DNA of 64,000 nt from Septoria linicola (GCA_024114885.1 CP099428.1:1550001-1614000), one strand, 5' to 3'; counted from the first letter of the stretch, positions 1 through 14,100 are shown. The notes: generated by a model from the sequence alone, not told the origin. A program made the numbers and translations.

Positions 1-3000
1 AAGTATCTACTTCCTCTTAAGTCTAGCTAGGCACTAAATATCTAGATAGATATATTTACTATAGTCTACTACCTCTACGCCTATACTACTAATACGTAAT
101 AAAGTACGATAGTAGGTAATATTCGAAATTAATTCTCTAAGGAAGTTATTGTCTATTAATAATAGTATAGCTCCTATATCTAGATATACGAGATATATCT
201 CGCTACCTTTAGTTAACTATACTAGTATACGTATATAGTAGTATCGTCTAAAAGCAAAACCTCTACGTTCGATAGTACCTACTAATAACTTAATTACTAG
301 TATATCTTCTACTAGTATAGTAAAGATATATAACGTAGTATCTAGTATAGGCTCGTATAGATAAGCTATACGCCTATATATCTAGAGCTAACTATAGCTA
401 GGAAAATACCTATTATAGTTCGTATAGGTATATATCTTCTTTATCGTAGCTAGTATAAATAGCTAGGTAGTAGAATCCGTATATATAGTAATATCTATAC
501 TATATAATAGGCTAGTAAAATATACTTAGGTATCGTTTTCTTCTTAGTAGTAGTCGTAGTAACTTAAGCTATAAGAGTAGCTAGATTCGGAACTACTATC
601 TATATTCGCGTAGTAATTACCTAGACGCTAAGATAGAGAGCGTAAGCTATCTTCCTTAATAGCGTTATAGTAATTACCTAGGTAGCGATCTCGTCCTTAC
701 CTACTAGAGTTACGATTACCTCGACCTTTATTCCTAGGTAGATTAGTATCTCTATTAACTTATAGACTTACTAGGAGTCTCTCGTTCTAGTAGGGTTTAG
801 CGTTATCGTAGTAGCGATTATTATATCGTTCTATATACCTGTTTCTCTTATAAGAATCTAACCGCTTTAGGTAGTCTTAGATTATTAGCGTCCTATCTCT
901 TCTATTTCTATACTATATATATTAGTTAGAAGTATATTTTTTATATAGCCGACGATCGTTTAGATAGCGTCCTAAACAGCTATCGCGATCTAAATCGTAG
1001 CTACTATAGAAGTTATATCGTCGTAACCTATCGTTGTTTCTATACTTACTAGTATTCTATCTATCCGAGCGCTCGCGCTAAGGGTCCTATAGCTTATAAA
1101 GGCGCTTCTATCTCTTAAACTTCTCGTTTATAACCGATACGAAGTAATATATAGTAGTCCGAGCTATAGGCTTTAGTATAGCTTACTAGAGTAGTAGGTC
1201 TATTCTTAACTATACCTAGGTTAATTATCCTAGAAGATTAAGTATCTAGGCTTCTATAGCCTATCGAACTACTAACTAAATATAGTCTACTAGATAGCGA
1301 CCTCGTCTTACCGACTCTAGAGAGTAAGATTTAGCTAAGAGTAAGTCCTAGGCCTCTATTATTAGTAGAGAGAATTAGTCGATTAATACTTTTTCCTAGC
1401 GTCTTAGGCTACGACCTTTAGCTTAGATACGCGTCTTATCCTTACTATTAAGTTCGTATATAAACTACTAGATCGCTATACCTCTAAAGTATTTATTAAG
1501 GTTATCTACGATAGTATCGATACTATTAACTAGAGCGTAGTCCTATACTAATAATAGAAATAGATATATAGAACGATAGTATACCTTATTATCTTTATCT
1601 ACTAAATCTTCCTAGCTATAGTCGTTTTTAGATAGGTCTAGATAGAAGAAGCTAATATTATTAGGCCTAAAGTATAGCTACCTAAAATCTAAAAAGGTTT
1701 ATTAAGAACCTACTAGCTAGATAGCGTCGTAATAGTCGCGCCTCTTCTAGCTAGAACTTCCGCGTCTATAGTAGTTACTACGGCGGTTATAGCTAGGTTC
1801 GTAGCGTCTATTACCCTCTTCTATATCGCTCGACGAGTTACTAGGAGAGAGTCTACGTCTATTATACTAGTTATAGGCGTCTCTATTTCTACTTCTATCG
1901 TGTCTACTCGATCGCGCTCTATATATAGAATCTAATAAGTCTAAGTTAGATAGATTACCTACTAGGTTAGTAGTAGTCGCTCGAGGATAGGTACTATTAT
2001 AGTAAGGCTCTCGTCTACTATTTTAAAGAAGTAAACTCGCGCGTACTAACCGCTTATTACGCCTACGACGTAAGCGCTAGGAGCTAGTTTCCTTATCTAG
2101 AGGTAACGCGCTCGCTATAGCTAGCTAACCTATCTAAGGCTACGGTTATAGATTTAGAGTAGCTAGCTACTATCCTATAGGATAAACTAGAGCTAGTAGT
2201 AACTATCGTTCTAAAGCGTTCTATAGAGCGACCTATACTTATTAGAGCTAGTCCTACCGATTCTATATCTATACCTAGAGGCTATCTAAGCGCTAAGTCT
2301 AATATTCTTATATATACGCTATTAGCTACTCCGTTCTAACTAATTACTCTTCTATTATTAATCTAAATTCTACGAGTATATCTATAGAAGAGATAGCTTA
2401 CTAAGGTTAAGCTAGTCGCTCTAGCTAAATAGGTCGCTAGGGTTTAGTAGGTACTAGTTACTTCGCTAGCTACTAGTTATAGTCTATAGCTAGCGATAGC
2501 TCTCTACGTAGTAAATAAGGTAGAACTAGGTCGGCGTCTTCTAGGTTAAATCGTTACTACTAATTATCTAAACGTTACTCTAAAGAGTAGTTAGTACGCT
2601 ACTATTAATTAATTATATAGTTTCTTCTATTTATATCTAGCTAGGAGAGGTACTCTAGCTCTAGCTCTATCTTATCTAGGTATAGGAGAGACTACCTACC
2701 TAGCTATAGTAGTAAGTACTCTAGTATCGTAGCTATAAGGCTAGAAGCCTCTAATAGATCCGATACTCTAGAAGAGCTAGTAGGATCTAATACTAGTACG
2801 GACGTGTTTATTATAGTATCTATAGCTAATACTAGATCGCTTAGTATATCTAGTTAAGATTCTCTCTTAATCTTAGTATTAGGTTTAGAGAAAGTAGGAC
2901 CGTTCTATAAATTAGTATTCTAACGTTATAGAGAAGATTAGATTACTATCTTAGCGTCGCTATAAAGAGATTTAGATAACTTAATATTATCTAAGCCTAT

Positions 3001-3103
3001 ATCGCTATCTAGGTTTAGACTACTATCTATCTCTTATTACTAGTAGGCTCGTCGATACTAACGTCTCGTAGACGCTTACTCTCTTCTTAAGACTATAAAC
3101 TAT
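1..3103 (-). mobile_element. RIP-degraded retroelement fragment (gag-like region and protease), runs off left edge
   Basis: The minus strand reads as one long former coding region interrupted only by stops that stand where Gln or Trp would be. Near its downstream end, at about 130-190, it holds a retroviral-type aspartic protease core: D-I-G-A followed by L-L-L-I-D. D-T-G-A is the family norm, and Thr to Ile is the change CpA to TpA would make. The preceding 2.5 kb has the low-complexity, Ser/Arg/Gln-rich look of a gag region, but I did not find a clean zinc knuckle. Reverse transcriptase, if present, lies beyond the left edge. Copy 1 of the 13-kb element is inserted at its right end (target duplication CTAT at 3100-3103). 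The continuation should lie just right of 16,281. The family (Gypsy or Copia) is not decided. Confidence 0.6.
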
Positions 3104-3382
3104 TAATAGATAATAACTACTCTAATACTAACCTCCTAGGTAGGTATAAGAGTAGCTATTATAGAACAAGACCTATTTAGAGAGTAATAGTCTTATAATA
3201 TATAGGTTAAATAGTAGTAATAAGCTTAAACTAGTAGTTCTAGGACTAAGAGCCTATACTAGAACTATAGGATATTAAATTAATTAAATAGAGTAAATAT
3301 TACTATCTTAGAAACGAGCTACTACCTTACTTTTATACTAAAACTACTAAGTATAGTATATAGGTAGGCCTTTACCTTACTA
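3104..3382 (-). repeat. LTR of copy 1 (3' LTR in element orientation)
   Basis: This 279-bp direct repeat matches 15,999-16,277 and the two LTRs of copy 2, with nearly all differences being C/T or G/A. Its ends are TA...TA, as expected if TG...CA termini had been hit by RIP. Confidence 0.9.
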
Positions 3383-3398
3383 ATCCTCCTTTCCTTAG
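3383..3398 (-). other. polypurine tract of copy 1
   Basis: On the minus strand this stretch is almost pure A/G and lies directly inside the LTR. This is the position of the plus-strand primer of LTR retrotransposons, and it fixes the element orientation as minus. The same tract stands at 20,074-20,089 in copy 2. Confidence 0.7.
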
Positions 3399-3399
3399 T

Positions 3400-6300
3400 A
3401 TCTAACTAGATACCTAACTACTCGTAGATCTTACTTAGAATCGCTTAAAACTAGCTAGTTTTTCTATTAAAGTCTATTAAACTTTTAATTAGAGGCTTAT
3501 TAAATAGTTACCTTTTCTAACGATAACTACTAAAAACATCTTCTTAGATCTAGTTATTATTCGCTAGACGCTACTCTTCTACTATATCCTTAGAGATCTT
3601 CTTAGGAACAGTTTCTCTCTTCTTCGATACTAATACTTCTAAGTTACTATCTACGCTTATAAAGCTAGCTTCGCTAAATATATACTTCTTAATATCTATA
3701 GCTATAAAGTAGGTAGTATCGAATTAAGCTTTAGCCGTAGTCTACTATTTAGCTATATAGACCTTAAACTCCTCCTTACTTATACTAAAGAGCTTCTTTA
3801 TTTCTATACTTACTACCTAATCTGCCTATAGAACTTAGCCTACTAAGGTATCGGAAATTAGGCCTAAGCTAGTTAATAGTACCTCTATAGCGAAAGGTTT
3901 TATCGTTCGTATAAGGTATATAGTACTAGAAGCTATAAAGAGTATCTACTCGCGATAGAGATATACGTTATAGACTATAAGAACGTTAATATAATTACTA
4001 TTAGGTAGTTTATCTAACGTACGACTATTAAGATAGGCTAGAAATACTATCGGAATTATACGATACTCTTCGCCTATATAAGTATACTACTAAGGGATAT
4101 AGAGGTACGAAATAACTAGCGAGCCTATATTAGTATAAGGATTCTTCTAACTAAGCTTAAGGTTAGCTTTTATATCGTTAGTAATTACTAGAGCTATAGT
4201 CTCGATAAAACTTATACTATAGCTTTACTTATTAGCGATAATACGCCTCGCTAGTAGCTTCGCCTCCTTAGGGTTAAATAACTCGTAACTAATCGTATTA
4301 GAGGTTAGTAAAAGTCGTCCTCTATTACTAGTATCGTCTAGAGAGATCGTAAATTAGACCTAATTAAGGCTCTTCTTCTTAAGTAATAGGTTCTCGTTTA
4401 AGGTAATATATTAGAAACCGTTAGAGTAGTTAGAACTAGCCTTATCGTCGAAGATATAAAAGGTAGTAGATAGGTAGGCTACGTACTTAATAGTCGTATA
4501 TAGAGTAGTAACTAGCTAGTATAGCTATAGTAGAGGATACTAGTAAAGAAGCTATTAGGACAGCGAGTACTATATACTACGAGACTAACTATACTAATTA
4601 ATAGCCGTGTTATACTATCGATATAGTACGAATTCTTATCGTATAGCTTCGAGTAAGGAGCCTAGAATCTAAAATAGGCCTCTAGTAGAAAAAGAATAAA
4701 AGAGAAAACCGTAATCGGTCTAGGTACCTTTATTACTATCGTAGTCTAAGAGCTCTTAAGCTCTCTAACGGACGTTAGAAGTAACTTTCAAGTCTACTTT
4801 AGTTACTATAAACTAAAAAGGTCTAAGATAGCTTCTACCTACCTTACGTATTAGAGCGTTAATATCGTTTTCTAGTTCCTAAGTATTAGTACCTTTCTTA
4901 TTACGACGAGTATATCCTACTAGCTTAAGGAAGAAAGTATTCGCTTCTAGCTTAAACTACGTCCGATTTTAAGTATTCTAGGCGATAAGAGCTTAGAGAT
5001 TAGCTATACTACCTATCTAAATAATACGCTAGTAGAGAATATACGTTACTTTAGCTATCTTTAGAAGCTTTAAACTTATAGTATTATCTATCTTAGCTAT
5101 ATATTCTTTATAAAGAGGCTAGCTAAGGTATAGAGGAAAATTAATTAAAGTATAGCTCTTAGCTACCTTCTTCTTCTCCTAGATATTATCGACCTCTTTA
5201 AGAGTACTACTAACGATTATATAGTAGTAGACTTTAGAGGTAATACTATTCTTTATATAAGCCTAGTAGTATAGATTAAGCTCTAAGTTGTTTTCTAGCT
5301 TAATTCTACTATTATCCTCTCTAATAATTAGCGATAGGCGCTATAGACTTAGTAGTAGCTCTATTATAGGTAAAACTTAGTCTTATATAAGATCGCTATT
5401 ACCTAAAGTACTTAGTATAAGAGAAGTTTCGATTAAGTTAATAATAGTTTCTCTAGCGCGAACTCTAGTAAGCCTCTTACCTTTATAAAAGACGAGCGTA
5501 GGCTTCTTTATAGAGCTTAGCGTTAACTTCTCTAACTAAGCTTTTAGCCTCTATATAGTACTAGGCGATATAGAATCTCTAGAACGAGGCTCTAGAGTCG
5601 TAAGTAGGCTACCTTCTTCTCCTTAACTAGAGTTTCGAGTAGGACTAGATAAGAATAGGCTCTTAGGCGTAGAGGAGAAGGGTCGTCTATTAGATCTTAG
5701 ATTTCTAGAAGAAGGTAATAGTCTATAGGATATTAAGAGCTATCTCTCTACTACTAGGAATATATAAGTCGGTTCTTCGAAGATCTCTTCTTTAGTAAGC
5801 TTAACTATAAATCTATACTAATTAAGTTTATAGCTCGCCTCTAGACGTACCTCTCTTATCTTATAGCTAAATACGTCGACCTATAAGAGTTCTACTTTAA
5901 ACTTATTCTAGTAGCGTCTCCTATCTAAGTTCGTATTAATAAAGCCTAAGCTCTACGAGCTAGGAGTCTTCTTACTTCTCTATAGCTAAAAATACTAGCT
6001 ATAAGAGAATATATTTACTACCTACTAATAGAAGCGATCTTACTTTTACTATACTAAGAAAACCTAGTCTTTAGGCTCGCTCTCTTCGAAAACGCCTTTA
6101 TACTTATTTAACTATTAACGAAGGTTCCTAAGTATCTCTTTATCGTATAAGACTTAGTTAAAGAAAAGGAAATTCTACTTATACCTAAACTCTATACGTA
6201 GCTACTACTAAATCAAGTTTCTCTTTTTTACTAAGTCTTAGCCTTCTTAGCGTATCTTCTTTATATTATCGCGCTTTATACTCTACGTATTAAAGTACTT

Positions 6301-6840
6301 TAGTAAAATCTTAGCTAAGAGGCGTTTAAAGAAGTTAAATATACTAATCTTTATTCTATTATTTACTTTCTCGACTTACTTAAGTACTAAGTCGACGCTC
6401 TCCTCTTGTTCTTATAGCGTTTCTAGCGATAGAATAGCGTTAGTAGCGTTATTAAGGTTCGTTATACTAGTAAGAGGTCTACTTAAAGGCTAGAAACTAA
6501 CGATAGAGCCTTCGCGATTAATACGAGCGAGCGCTATACCTTATATAGAACTTAAAGAAGCTATCTTTTATCGTTTCTTTAGAGAATCTTGTCTAGGTAG
6601 TTCTTATATAGAGCTTCGAATAGGCGAGGTAGAAGGCGAAAGCGCTAGTCTTAATAAGCGTTTAGGCGTTAAAGAACGCTAGAAAGAGGAAGTCTTGTTC
6701 TTTATACGCGATAGAGAAAGAGAACGTCTTTAAATAGTCGTATTAGTAGCTTAAGGCGATATAAAGCGCGTAACTAGTAATAAGTAACTTAAATAGTAAG
6801 AAGGGTTAGGTACGTAACTAGTTAAAGAGTTTTCTATTAT
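3400..6840 (-). pseudogene. extra 3' ORF (ORF3) of the 13-kb Gypsy element, copy 1
   Basis: This is a degraded coding region of about 1.1 kilocodons lying between integrase and the 3' LTR. It is the homologue of 20,090-23,530 in copy 2, where it reads more clearly. The frame persists over more than 3 kb, with stops mainly at former Gln/Trp codons. The N-terminal part is rich in Ser, Arg, Pro and Thr. I do not recognise a domain; it resembles neither gag nor pol, and no env-like signal or membrane pattern stood out. Confidence 0.6.
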
Positions 6841-7439
6841 TAGTTACTACTTACGTATATAAACAGCTATATAGCGTTACTAGGTAGTAACGAAAGATAA
6901 GAACCGACCTTAATAGAAGTAAGGCTCTATAGTAACTAATTAATAGTTAATAAGGAAGAAGAGATCGTTTAGAGCGTAAAAGTAGCCTAATTATATATCT
7001 TATTATAGTAGCGTAACTACTATTAGGATTAGAGGTCTATACGTAAGGCTTAGTTACGTAAGTCTTAGTTATTATTTAAAAAGATAATTAAAAGTTTACT
7101 TTACCTTAATACTTCTATAGCTGTCGTATACTACTAACGCTACTACTAACTACTATAGTATATACCTCGCTATCGCTAACGAGGACTAAGACTTAGATAC
7201 TATCGTCGTTACTTCTACTAACTTAAAAGAGCCTTATTTTTCGTATACCTAGTTAGCTTACTAGATCGCGCTTTCTATATCGTAAGAGACTACTAGCGCT
7301 ATAATTAATAGCTAGAAAGGAGCTATTAGAGCCGTCGTTACTAAAGATTTAAGCTTCTCTACCTTTATATAAGCTAAAAACCTTAAACTTTAAGAATTCT
7401 TTACTAGAAACTAATATCTTTAGTAATTCTTTTAGTTAG

Positions 7440-8000
7440 ATGAAAATTAGTAGTAAAAAGACTTTTAGAATAGAAAACCCTTATCTCTCTTAGAAATCGC
7501 TAGTAGAAAAGAGCTTCGAGAGTATAGGTCTAGCTTAGATTTCAAGACCTAGTAGTAGAAAGTAGCTTAGGATAGCTAACTTTTATAGCGATAGTAGGCT
7601 TAGGACTTAGAAAAAGGAGTAGGATAGTAGGTTAGCTAGTAGATATAAAATCTATACTTAAAAGTTAAGCTTAGGAGAGTAACTAGCTATATAGATACTT
7701 ATCTTAGTAGTAGAAAATAACGTCGAGATAGTTAGGATTAGCTAGATTTCTACTAATCTAGTAAAAGAGAAGCTTAGGAAGATCTAATTAGAGCTCGATA
7801 GTAGCTCTAGAAATAAAAGAAGCGCTTAGAATAGCTAAGACTTAGCTAGATTTCTACTAGTCTAGTAAATTATAAGCTTAGGAAGCTCTAATTAGAGCTT
7901 AATAGTAGTTTTAGAATTAAAAGAAGTACTCGAGAAGGTTAGATTAGAGCTTAATAGTAGCTCTAGGAATAAAAGAGGTACTTAGAATAGTATAGACTTA
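7440..8000. repeat. tandem repeats in the spacer of copy 1
   Basis: Between ORF3 and integrase a unit of about 104 bp begins at 7,741 and again at 7,845 (both start GCTAGATTTCTACTA), and a shortened third unit follows at about 7,931. Copy 2 has a single unit at about 24,491. Copy 1 also lacks a 54-bp segment present in copy 2 near 24,185. A gain of about 150 bp and a loss of 54 bp explain most of the length difference between the copies. Confidence 0.75.
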
Positions 8001-8299
8001 GGAAAATTAGCCCTTTTTATAGTAGAGGCTAGGCTTTAGTAGCTAGATCTTAGCTTATACCTCTAATCAAGTATCGTCTATTAAATTTCTACTTCTTTAG
8101 CTCTACTAGGCTAGTTTTAGCCTTTAGTTTACTAAGTCTTCTACTTCTTCTTTAAGCTCTATTAGTAGCTAGTATATATAACTCTCTCTTTCTTCTTAAG
8201 TTATTACTAATAGCTTACTAATAAAGATCTATAGATACTTATACCTAGATAGAAGTCCTAGTTCTATAATCTTCTCTATTAGTAGTAGTACTTCTTCTA

Positions 8300-8960
8300 G
8301 TTTAACCTAATCTAGAACTAGCTTTAGGTTTTCTTATAGAAAAGTATATTTCTTAAGATCTATTCTCTTATAGATATACTTACGTTTTAAGCTATCTAGT
8401 TCCTTAAGCTTATATAATATACCTCTCTATAATACTTTAGATACTCTAAAAAGACCTTCTTACCTAAACGTAAGCTTATAGAAGAAGCTAGTTTTTAACT
8501 TAGAGTAGTATACTAATACGAGATCTTCTTCCTTTAGTATAGTAAGATCTATATAGCGATATTTATCGAAGTACGCCTTATTCTATTCTTAGAGATACTA
8601 TTAACGTAGTCGTTCTTCTTCTATAGTCGTTTCTATAGCTTCTAGAGCTTAAGCTCGAATCGTAAGAAGCTCTACTCTAGTCTTAACCTTACTCTAATCT
8701 ATAATCTAGAAGATATAGTATTCTAGCTCGATTAGTAGTACTACGTCACGCCTAATTATTATCTCTAATAGCGTTAGGCTAGTAGTAGAGACTATTATCG
8801 TTCTCTCTACCTATAGAATCGCTAGAATATAGTCCTAAATCGTATAAAAGCTATCGTTAGAGAGCTTTAAGTAAGCGTCTAATATCGTCTTATAGCTAAC
8901 TTTAACGATAGCGTTAGACTAAGAGTAGTATAGCGAAATATTAATACGTTTAATACTATA
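8300..8960 (-). pseudogene. integrase C-terminal half, copy 1
   Basis: The minus strand reads as the end of a Ty3/Gypsy integrase: a Y-P-stop-S-N-A-I-V-K motif where the catalytic glutamate region (Y-H-P-Q-x-N-x-x-x-E) belongs, followed by the beta-rich C-terminal domain. The glutamate codon is AAA (8901-8903), preceded by T, so GAA to AAA is a TpG to TpA event. The frame is broken by many stops. The counterpart in copy 2 is at 24,900-25,560. Confidence 0.75.
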
Positions 8961-9699
8961 TAATAGTAGTAGCTTTTCTACGTTACTAAGGTTAGTCTTA
9001 TAGTTATCGAGGATAACTTCTATAGTAGTACTCTACTAGTAAAAGATCTCTTCTTATATAAACCTTACTATCTATACTAAGAAGATACTCTTCGCTAGAT
9101 ACTAGAATATATATACTTCTAGCTAGCGCGATAGAGATTCGCGTATAACTATTAACGAATAGTTCTTTAAGATATATAAGCTATCGATATACTACCGCTA
9201 GCCGACTATAACTTAAAGTAGAATCTATAGTTCTCTAGGTACCTATCTCTTATACTAAAGACTATAAACAGTATATTACTAAATAGCGAGTAAGATCTAA
9301 GACTAAACCCTATCCTACTACTATCGTTTCTAGATAAGATTATATATCTATTTAGCGCTATAGTAACCGTTCTTATAATAGTATGTCCTAATAATATAAG
9401 CTTATACTTTAGGTTTATTAATAACTTATTATAGAGGTCTAGCTACTCGTTCTTAGCGCTAGAGCTAGTTATTCTTAATATAAAATAGCTAATACTTCTT
9501 CCTTAACTACTTACACTCGTTATTAGAAACTCTCTTAGGTCTTTATATTTATATAAGTATAAAAGCGATATTTATTAACTCCTAAGAGTAGATTCTATTA
9601 ATTATAGGTAGCTCGCTCTAAACTACCTATATAGAGAAAGTATTAACGTAAAAGATATTAAAGAATTACTCGTTAATTATTAGATCTATATCTTCTTCC

Positions 9700-11140
9700 T
9701 ATTCTATAGCTTCTATATCTTTAAGCGTAATAGGCTTTCTCGATAGCGAATCTAGAGCTATATACTTCTTACTAGAAATATATATAACGTTAAAGTCGAA
9801 GAGATAGATCTATACTAGCTAGCGCGTTATCGCTATATTTAGTAAATTAGAGGTAGCCTTATTAAGCTAGTAAACGAGAGTATTTATATTAATCTCTAGC
9901 TAAAAGTATACTTCGAATAACTATAGTTTTAGCTTCTTTAATACCTTTAGTATACTAAGGTATTCGCGTTTTCTAGTATTATATTTAACTTCTACTAGAT
10001 TAAATAGGCCGGACTTATATCGAACTAGATAGCGAAGGAGTAGCTCGTCTCGATTATATTAGGAAAGCGTATATCTCTAACCTTTACTACTCGAATCTAC
10101 GCCTATAATAATAAGTCCTACTCCTTCTCTATAGTTAAGAGTAACTAGAGCTAAGGCTGAAACTAGTACCTTTAAGATAATATCTTTAGCTAGTTAGTAT
10201 TCGATAGTCTATTAAAACTTAGTATCCTTCTATAAGAGTTTAAATAGTAGAGTAAGAATAATCGTGAAACCTTTAACCTAGACGTAGTAGTATATAACTA
10301 CGCCGAGAAAGGTTCGAACCTTCTTCTAATTCTCTAGAGTTAGCTATTTCTTAATCTTCGCTACTCTTATAAAGTCTAGATAGCGACTATTAATACTAGT
10401 AAGGTAACTAACGATTACTAGTTATTCGTAATAGAGCTATAGCTTATTAAAAGCTACTATTATATTAGCCTGTTCTATATTATAGAGAACGTTATCTATA
10501 GCTATAATATATTTAATAACGTAATAGTAGAGGCTAGGTTTAACCTCTTTACTATTATACTTCGTCTTAGGCTCTTTAATACTAATATTATTAAGGAACG
10601 GCTATACCTTATACGAGACATACTCTATAAGTACTTAATTAATAATACGAACGAACTAGGTAATAGAATTCGTAGCTCCTTATAGTAACGTTATCTACTA
10701 TAATAGTCCTAGTAGTAAGTCGAAGCCTATAAGGTCTCTATATAATTTATCGAGTAGGATTTAGTTATATCTAGAGAAGATATTAACTAACGAGGCTAGC
10801 GCGTAACTAGTAAAGTCCTTAGAGAAACTCTTAGCGTTAGGTAGTAAGTTCGAATCTCTTATAGTAACTTAATTAAACTTCTAAGCTACGTTAATTAACT
10901 AATACTTCTTTAGCTTACCTACTTCTATCTTCTTACTAATAAGGAAGTATAGATTTCGATAGGTACTATAGTATAGCTTAAGAGTTCTAGCTTAGATTCG
11001 TTATCTTAGTATATCTTCTACGATATATCGTAGCGATAGGTTTAGCTTGAAGCCTAGGTACTATTATAGCTCGTAAGGAATTATCTAGATCTTCTATAGT
11101 AAAGTAATATTAGGATTAATTCGACCTAAATATATAAAGT
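9700..11140 (-). pseudogene. reverse transcriptase and RNase H, copy 1
   Basis: The minus strand reads as Gypsy reverse transcriptase. The catalytic box is F-L-N-N-I at about 10,585, where Y/F-L-D-D is required; both Asp codons have become AAT. The RT/RNase H hinge reads E-V-R-T-F-L-G near 10,315. An RNase H region follows toward 9,700. Stops at former Trp and Gln codons interrupt the frame throughout. No function can remain. Confidence 0.8.
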
Positions 11141-14100
11141 CCTATATAAAGGTAGCCTCTCGATTCCTTAGTATATAGTATAATAAATCTAGCTCCTTTA
11201 GTAGTAGTTCTATACTAGGTTTAAACTTCGTAAGCTATTCGAGTATAAGATATAATCTAGGCTCGATTACTAAGAACCTCTTAGTTAAGTACTTACTATC
11301 GTAAGATCTAGTACTAGGTAGTATAGCCGCTTCCTTCTTAATATAAGTCTATCGCTAGTCTTTTAATCTACTAGGGTTTAAGCTATTAGTTATAATAATG
11401 TCTATATTAACTAGTTTAATCTTATTAGTAACTCGCTTATAAAGAGTATAGGCGCTAATATAATTATCTAGCTTCTACTACTCTATAGCTTCTTTATTAC
11501 GAGCTTTCTCTACTACTATATTAATAGCGGCTAAGATAACGTATGTCTCCTTACTAAGCTCTACGTCTACTTTATTAGAAATAACCTCGTCGTAGAGTCT
11601 AGGTTCTTAGATAGCTAGCTCTACCTCTCTAAGCTTCCTATAGGTAATTATTAAGTATTCGCTCTTATAATTTAAACTCTAGCTCGATTAAGACACTAGT
11701 ATAGTATCTTTAAAACTATACCTAATACCTTAGTATAAGTCTCGTTCGCTAGTATAAGCTAGCTTAGCTTCGCTAGTAGCTAGTAAAAGCTTCTTAAATC
11801 GACTATTTTAGCTAAATTTAGTAATATTATCTTCGATAGCTACTACTACGAGATAGTTATACTATGTTTAAGTCTAGCTATAATTAATCCGTCTTAATAG
11901 TTCGAGCTACTATCGTAGAGAGGTGCTTTATCTAATTAAGTCTACTATAAAATAGTCTCTAAAGTAAATTACCTTTATATACGATAACTACTACGTAAGA
12001 TAGTTAAAGACTTAATTCTCTAGGAGTTTAAGGCTATTAGTAACTATAAACGAATACTAGTACTAATCGCTTATCTATCTATACTACTAGTATAGTTTAA
12101 AGTATAGTATAGAAGATATAATATAATTATCGTTTAAAAAGGTAACTATAGAACGTTCTACTAGCTAACCCTCCTAAGTAGAGTTTTTATCTCTAACTAC
12201 TAAACCTTATATAGAAAGGGTAGTAGAAGCTTAAAAAGCTTATAATCTCTCTCTTTACTTCTCGCTAATATAGGATCTAGAGTCCTTAATAGTCTACTCT
12301 ATATCCTTTAGCTAGTAATTACTAAAAGTTAGAGTTTAGATATCGACTTCTATAGAATCTAGACGCGATATACGTGTCGGAGCCTCTACTAAACTCGTAC
12401 TATCGACTAGAGCTAGTTCCTTAGTACTCTAGCTTTTCCTAGGACTTATTCTATAGTATATATATTACTATAGCTATTAAAGCTAGTAAATATAATAATA
12501 TAGCTATCTAGAGTACTAATTAAGCCTTTCTAAGAGCTATTATCGTAGTTCTTAGAAGCTAGACGTACCTATCGCGCCTATAGCTAGCTAAGTAAGATCG
12601 GGCTATTCGCTAGTAAGACTAGAAATAGTATAGTAACTCTAACGCTAAAGATATCGATTAATATCTCTAGGTAGTATCTAATAAAAGTAACTTTACCTTC
12701 GACTCCTCCTATAGTAATATTACTAAGAGAAGTTATACTAACTTAAAGCTTTCGAATATATTCGATTAGTATAATTATTAACTTAGCCTCCTCGTTAATT
12801 AAAGACTTATAAGCTATTATTCGAGGTCTATACTTCGTAGGTACGTAGATACTTAGAATAATTTAATAGATATTATTAAATAATAAGAGGATATTATTAG
12901 TCTACTCGTAAAGCTTAGAAGTAGGCCTAGGCTTTACTATATTAATCGCTATAGTAGTAGCCTAGAAGGCCTTAATATTAGTCGCCGAGATAGCTTTTAT
13001 TAGCGCCTTCTCTACCTACTCGCTAAAGGCTTTAGATAGTAAGGAATATATACTAATCTTAGCTCTACTACCCCTATTCGTACGCTTCTTTATATAGAGC
13101 TTATTAAGCTTCTTATATAGATCCGTATCGTTTAGAATATAACCTTATAAGGAATACGACGCTCGCTCGCTATAGAGAATAATCTCTACTAAGCTTAACT
13201 AGATCTTAGATTCGAGTATTTTATCTATCTAGAAGACGTTAGCGTTATTATTAGCGTATATAGCTCGAAGGTAGTTATCTACCTACTTAGTCTTTAGAGG
13301 CTCCTTTACCTTCTTTCGCTTTTAAGTATATATAGGAGCGACTAGAACTAGTAGACCGTTTAGGTAGTTATATATCTACTTATCCTCGACCTTATTATTA
13401 TCTTATCTCTAAGTTTAAGAATCCTCTAACTCTCTTATATCTATAAGGTAAGGAGCTAGCTAGTTTTTATCTTTAATCTCTTTAATATAAGAGTAACGAT
13501 AAGCGTAGGTTCTTATAGCTATAGCCTAGGTCGTAATCTACTTCTATACTCCTATTAGCTATCTTCTAACTAGATAAGAAGAATTTAGGTTCCGTTTTAT
13601 CTTTACGCTATCTCTAGCTACGTAGGCGCCGATTAGATCGTCCTAATCCTTCTACGTAATAGAAGCGACTTAGCTAATATTAATAGGACTATCGATACTA
13701 GCTACCTTATTCGCTATCCTCTACTAACTTACTCTTAGCGTTAATAAACTACTTATATCTTTAAGGTAGATCCTTCTATAGCGCTACTCTAATACTTCTA
13801 TTAATATAAATAGCTTTAGTAGTTTCTTATCCTAGTAGTACTATATCTTTTCTATACCTAGACGAGGCGTTCTATAGTATATAATACTAGTCTTTAGGTC
13901 TCTATATATTAAGCTCTTAGTCTCGAACTACTTTAGGTATTCGTAGTTTGTAGCTATATAGCCTTCGAGCCTATATATCTAATAACCTAAAATCTTTAGA
14001 GCGATCGCTATATAGGCCTTAATTATTAACCTATTATCTATCGTAGCTAAATTAATCGAAATCTCCTAACTATAAATAGGCCTTAGAATATATAGATAGT

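Noticed and set aside
7440..8000. CRISPR-like array
   Set aside because: The units are about 104 bp, imperfect and adjacent, without short repeats and unique spacers, and the organism is a fungus.
10311..10320. GGTTCGAACC, a perfect tRNA B-box/T-loop look-alike
   Set aside because: No A-box or cloverleaf around it. It is the antisense of the conserved RT/RNase H hinge (E-V-R-T-F-L-G) of the Gypsy element, and the homologous site in copy 2 is altered.
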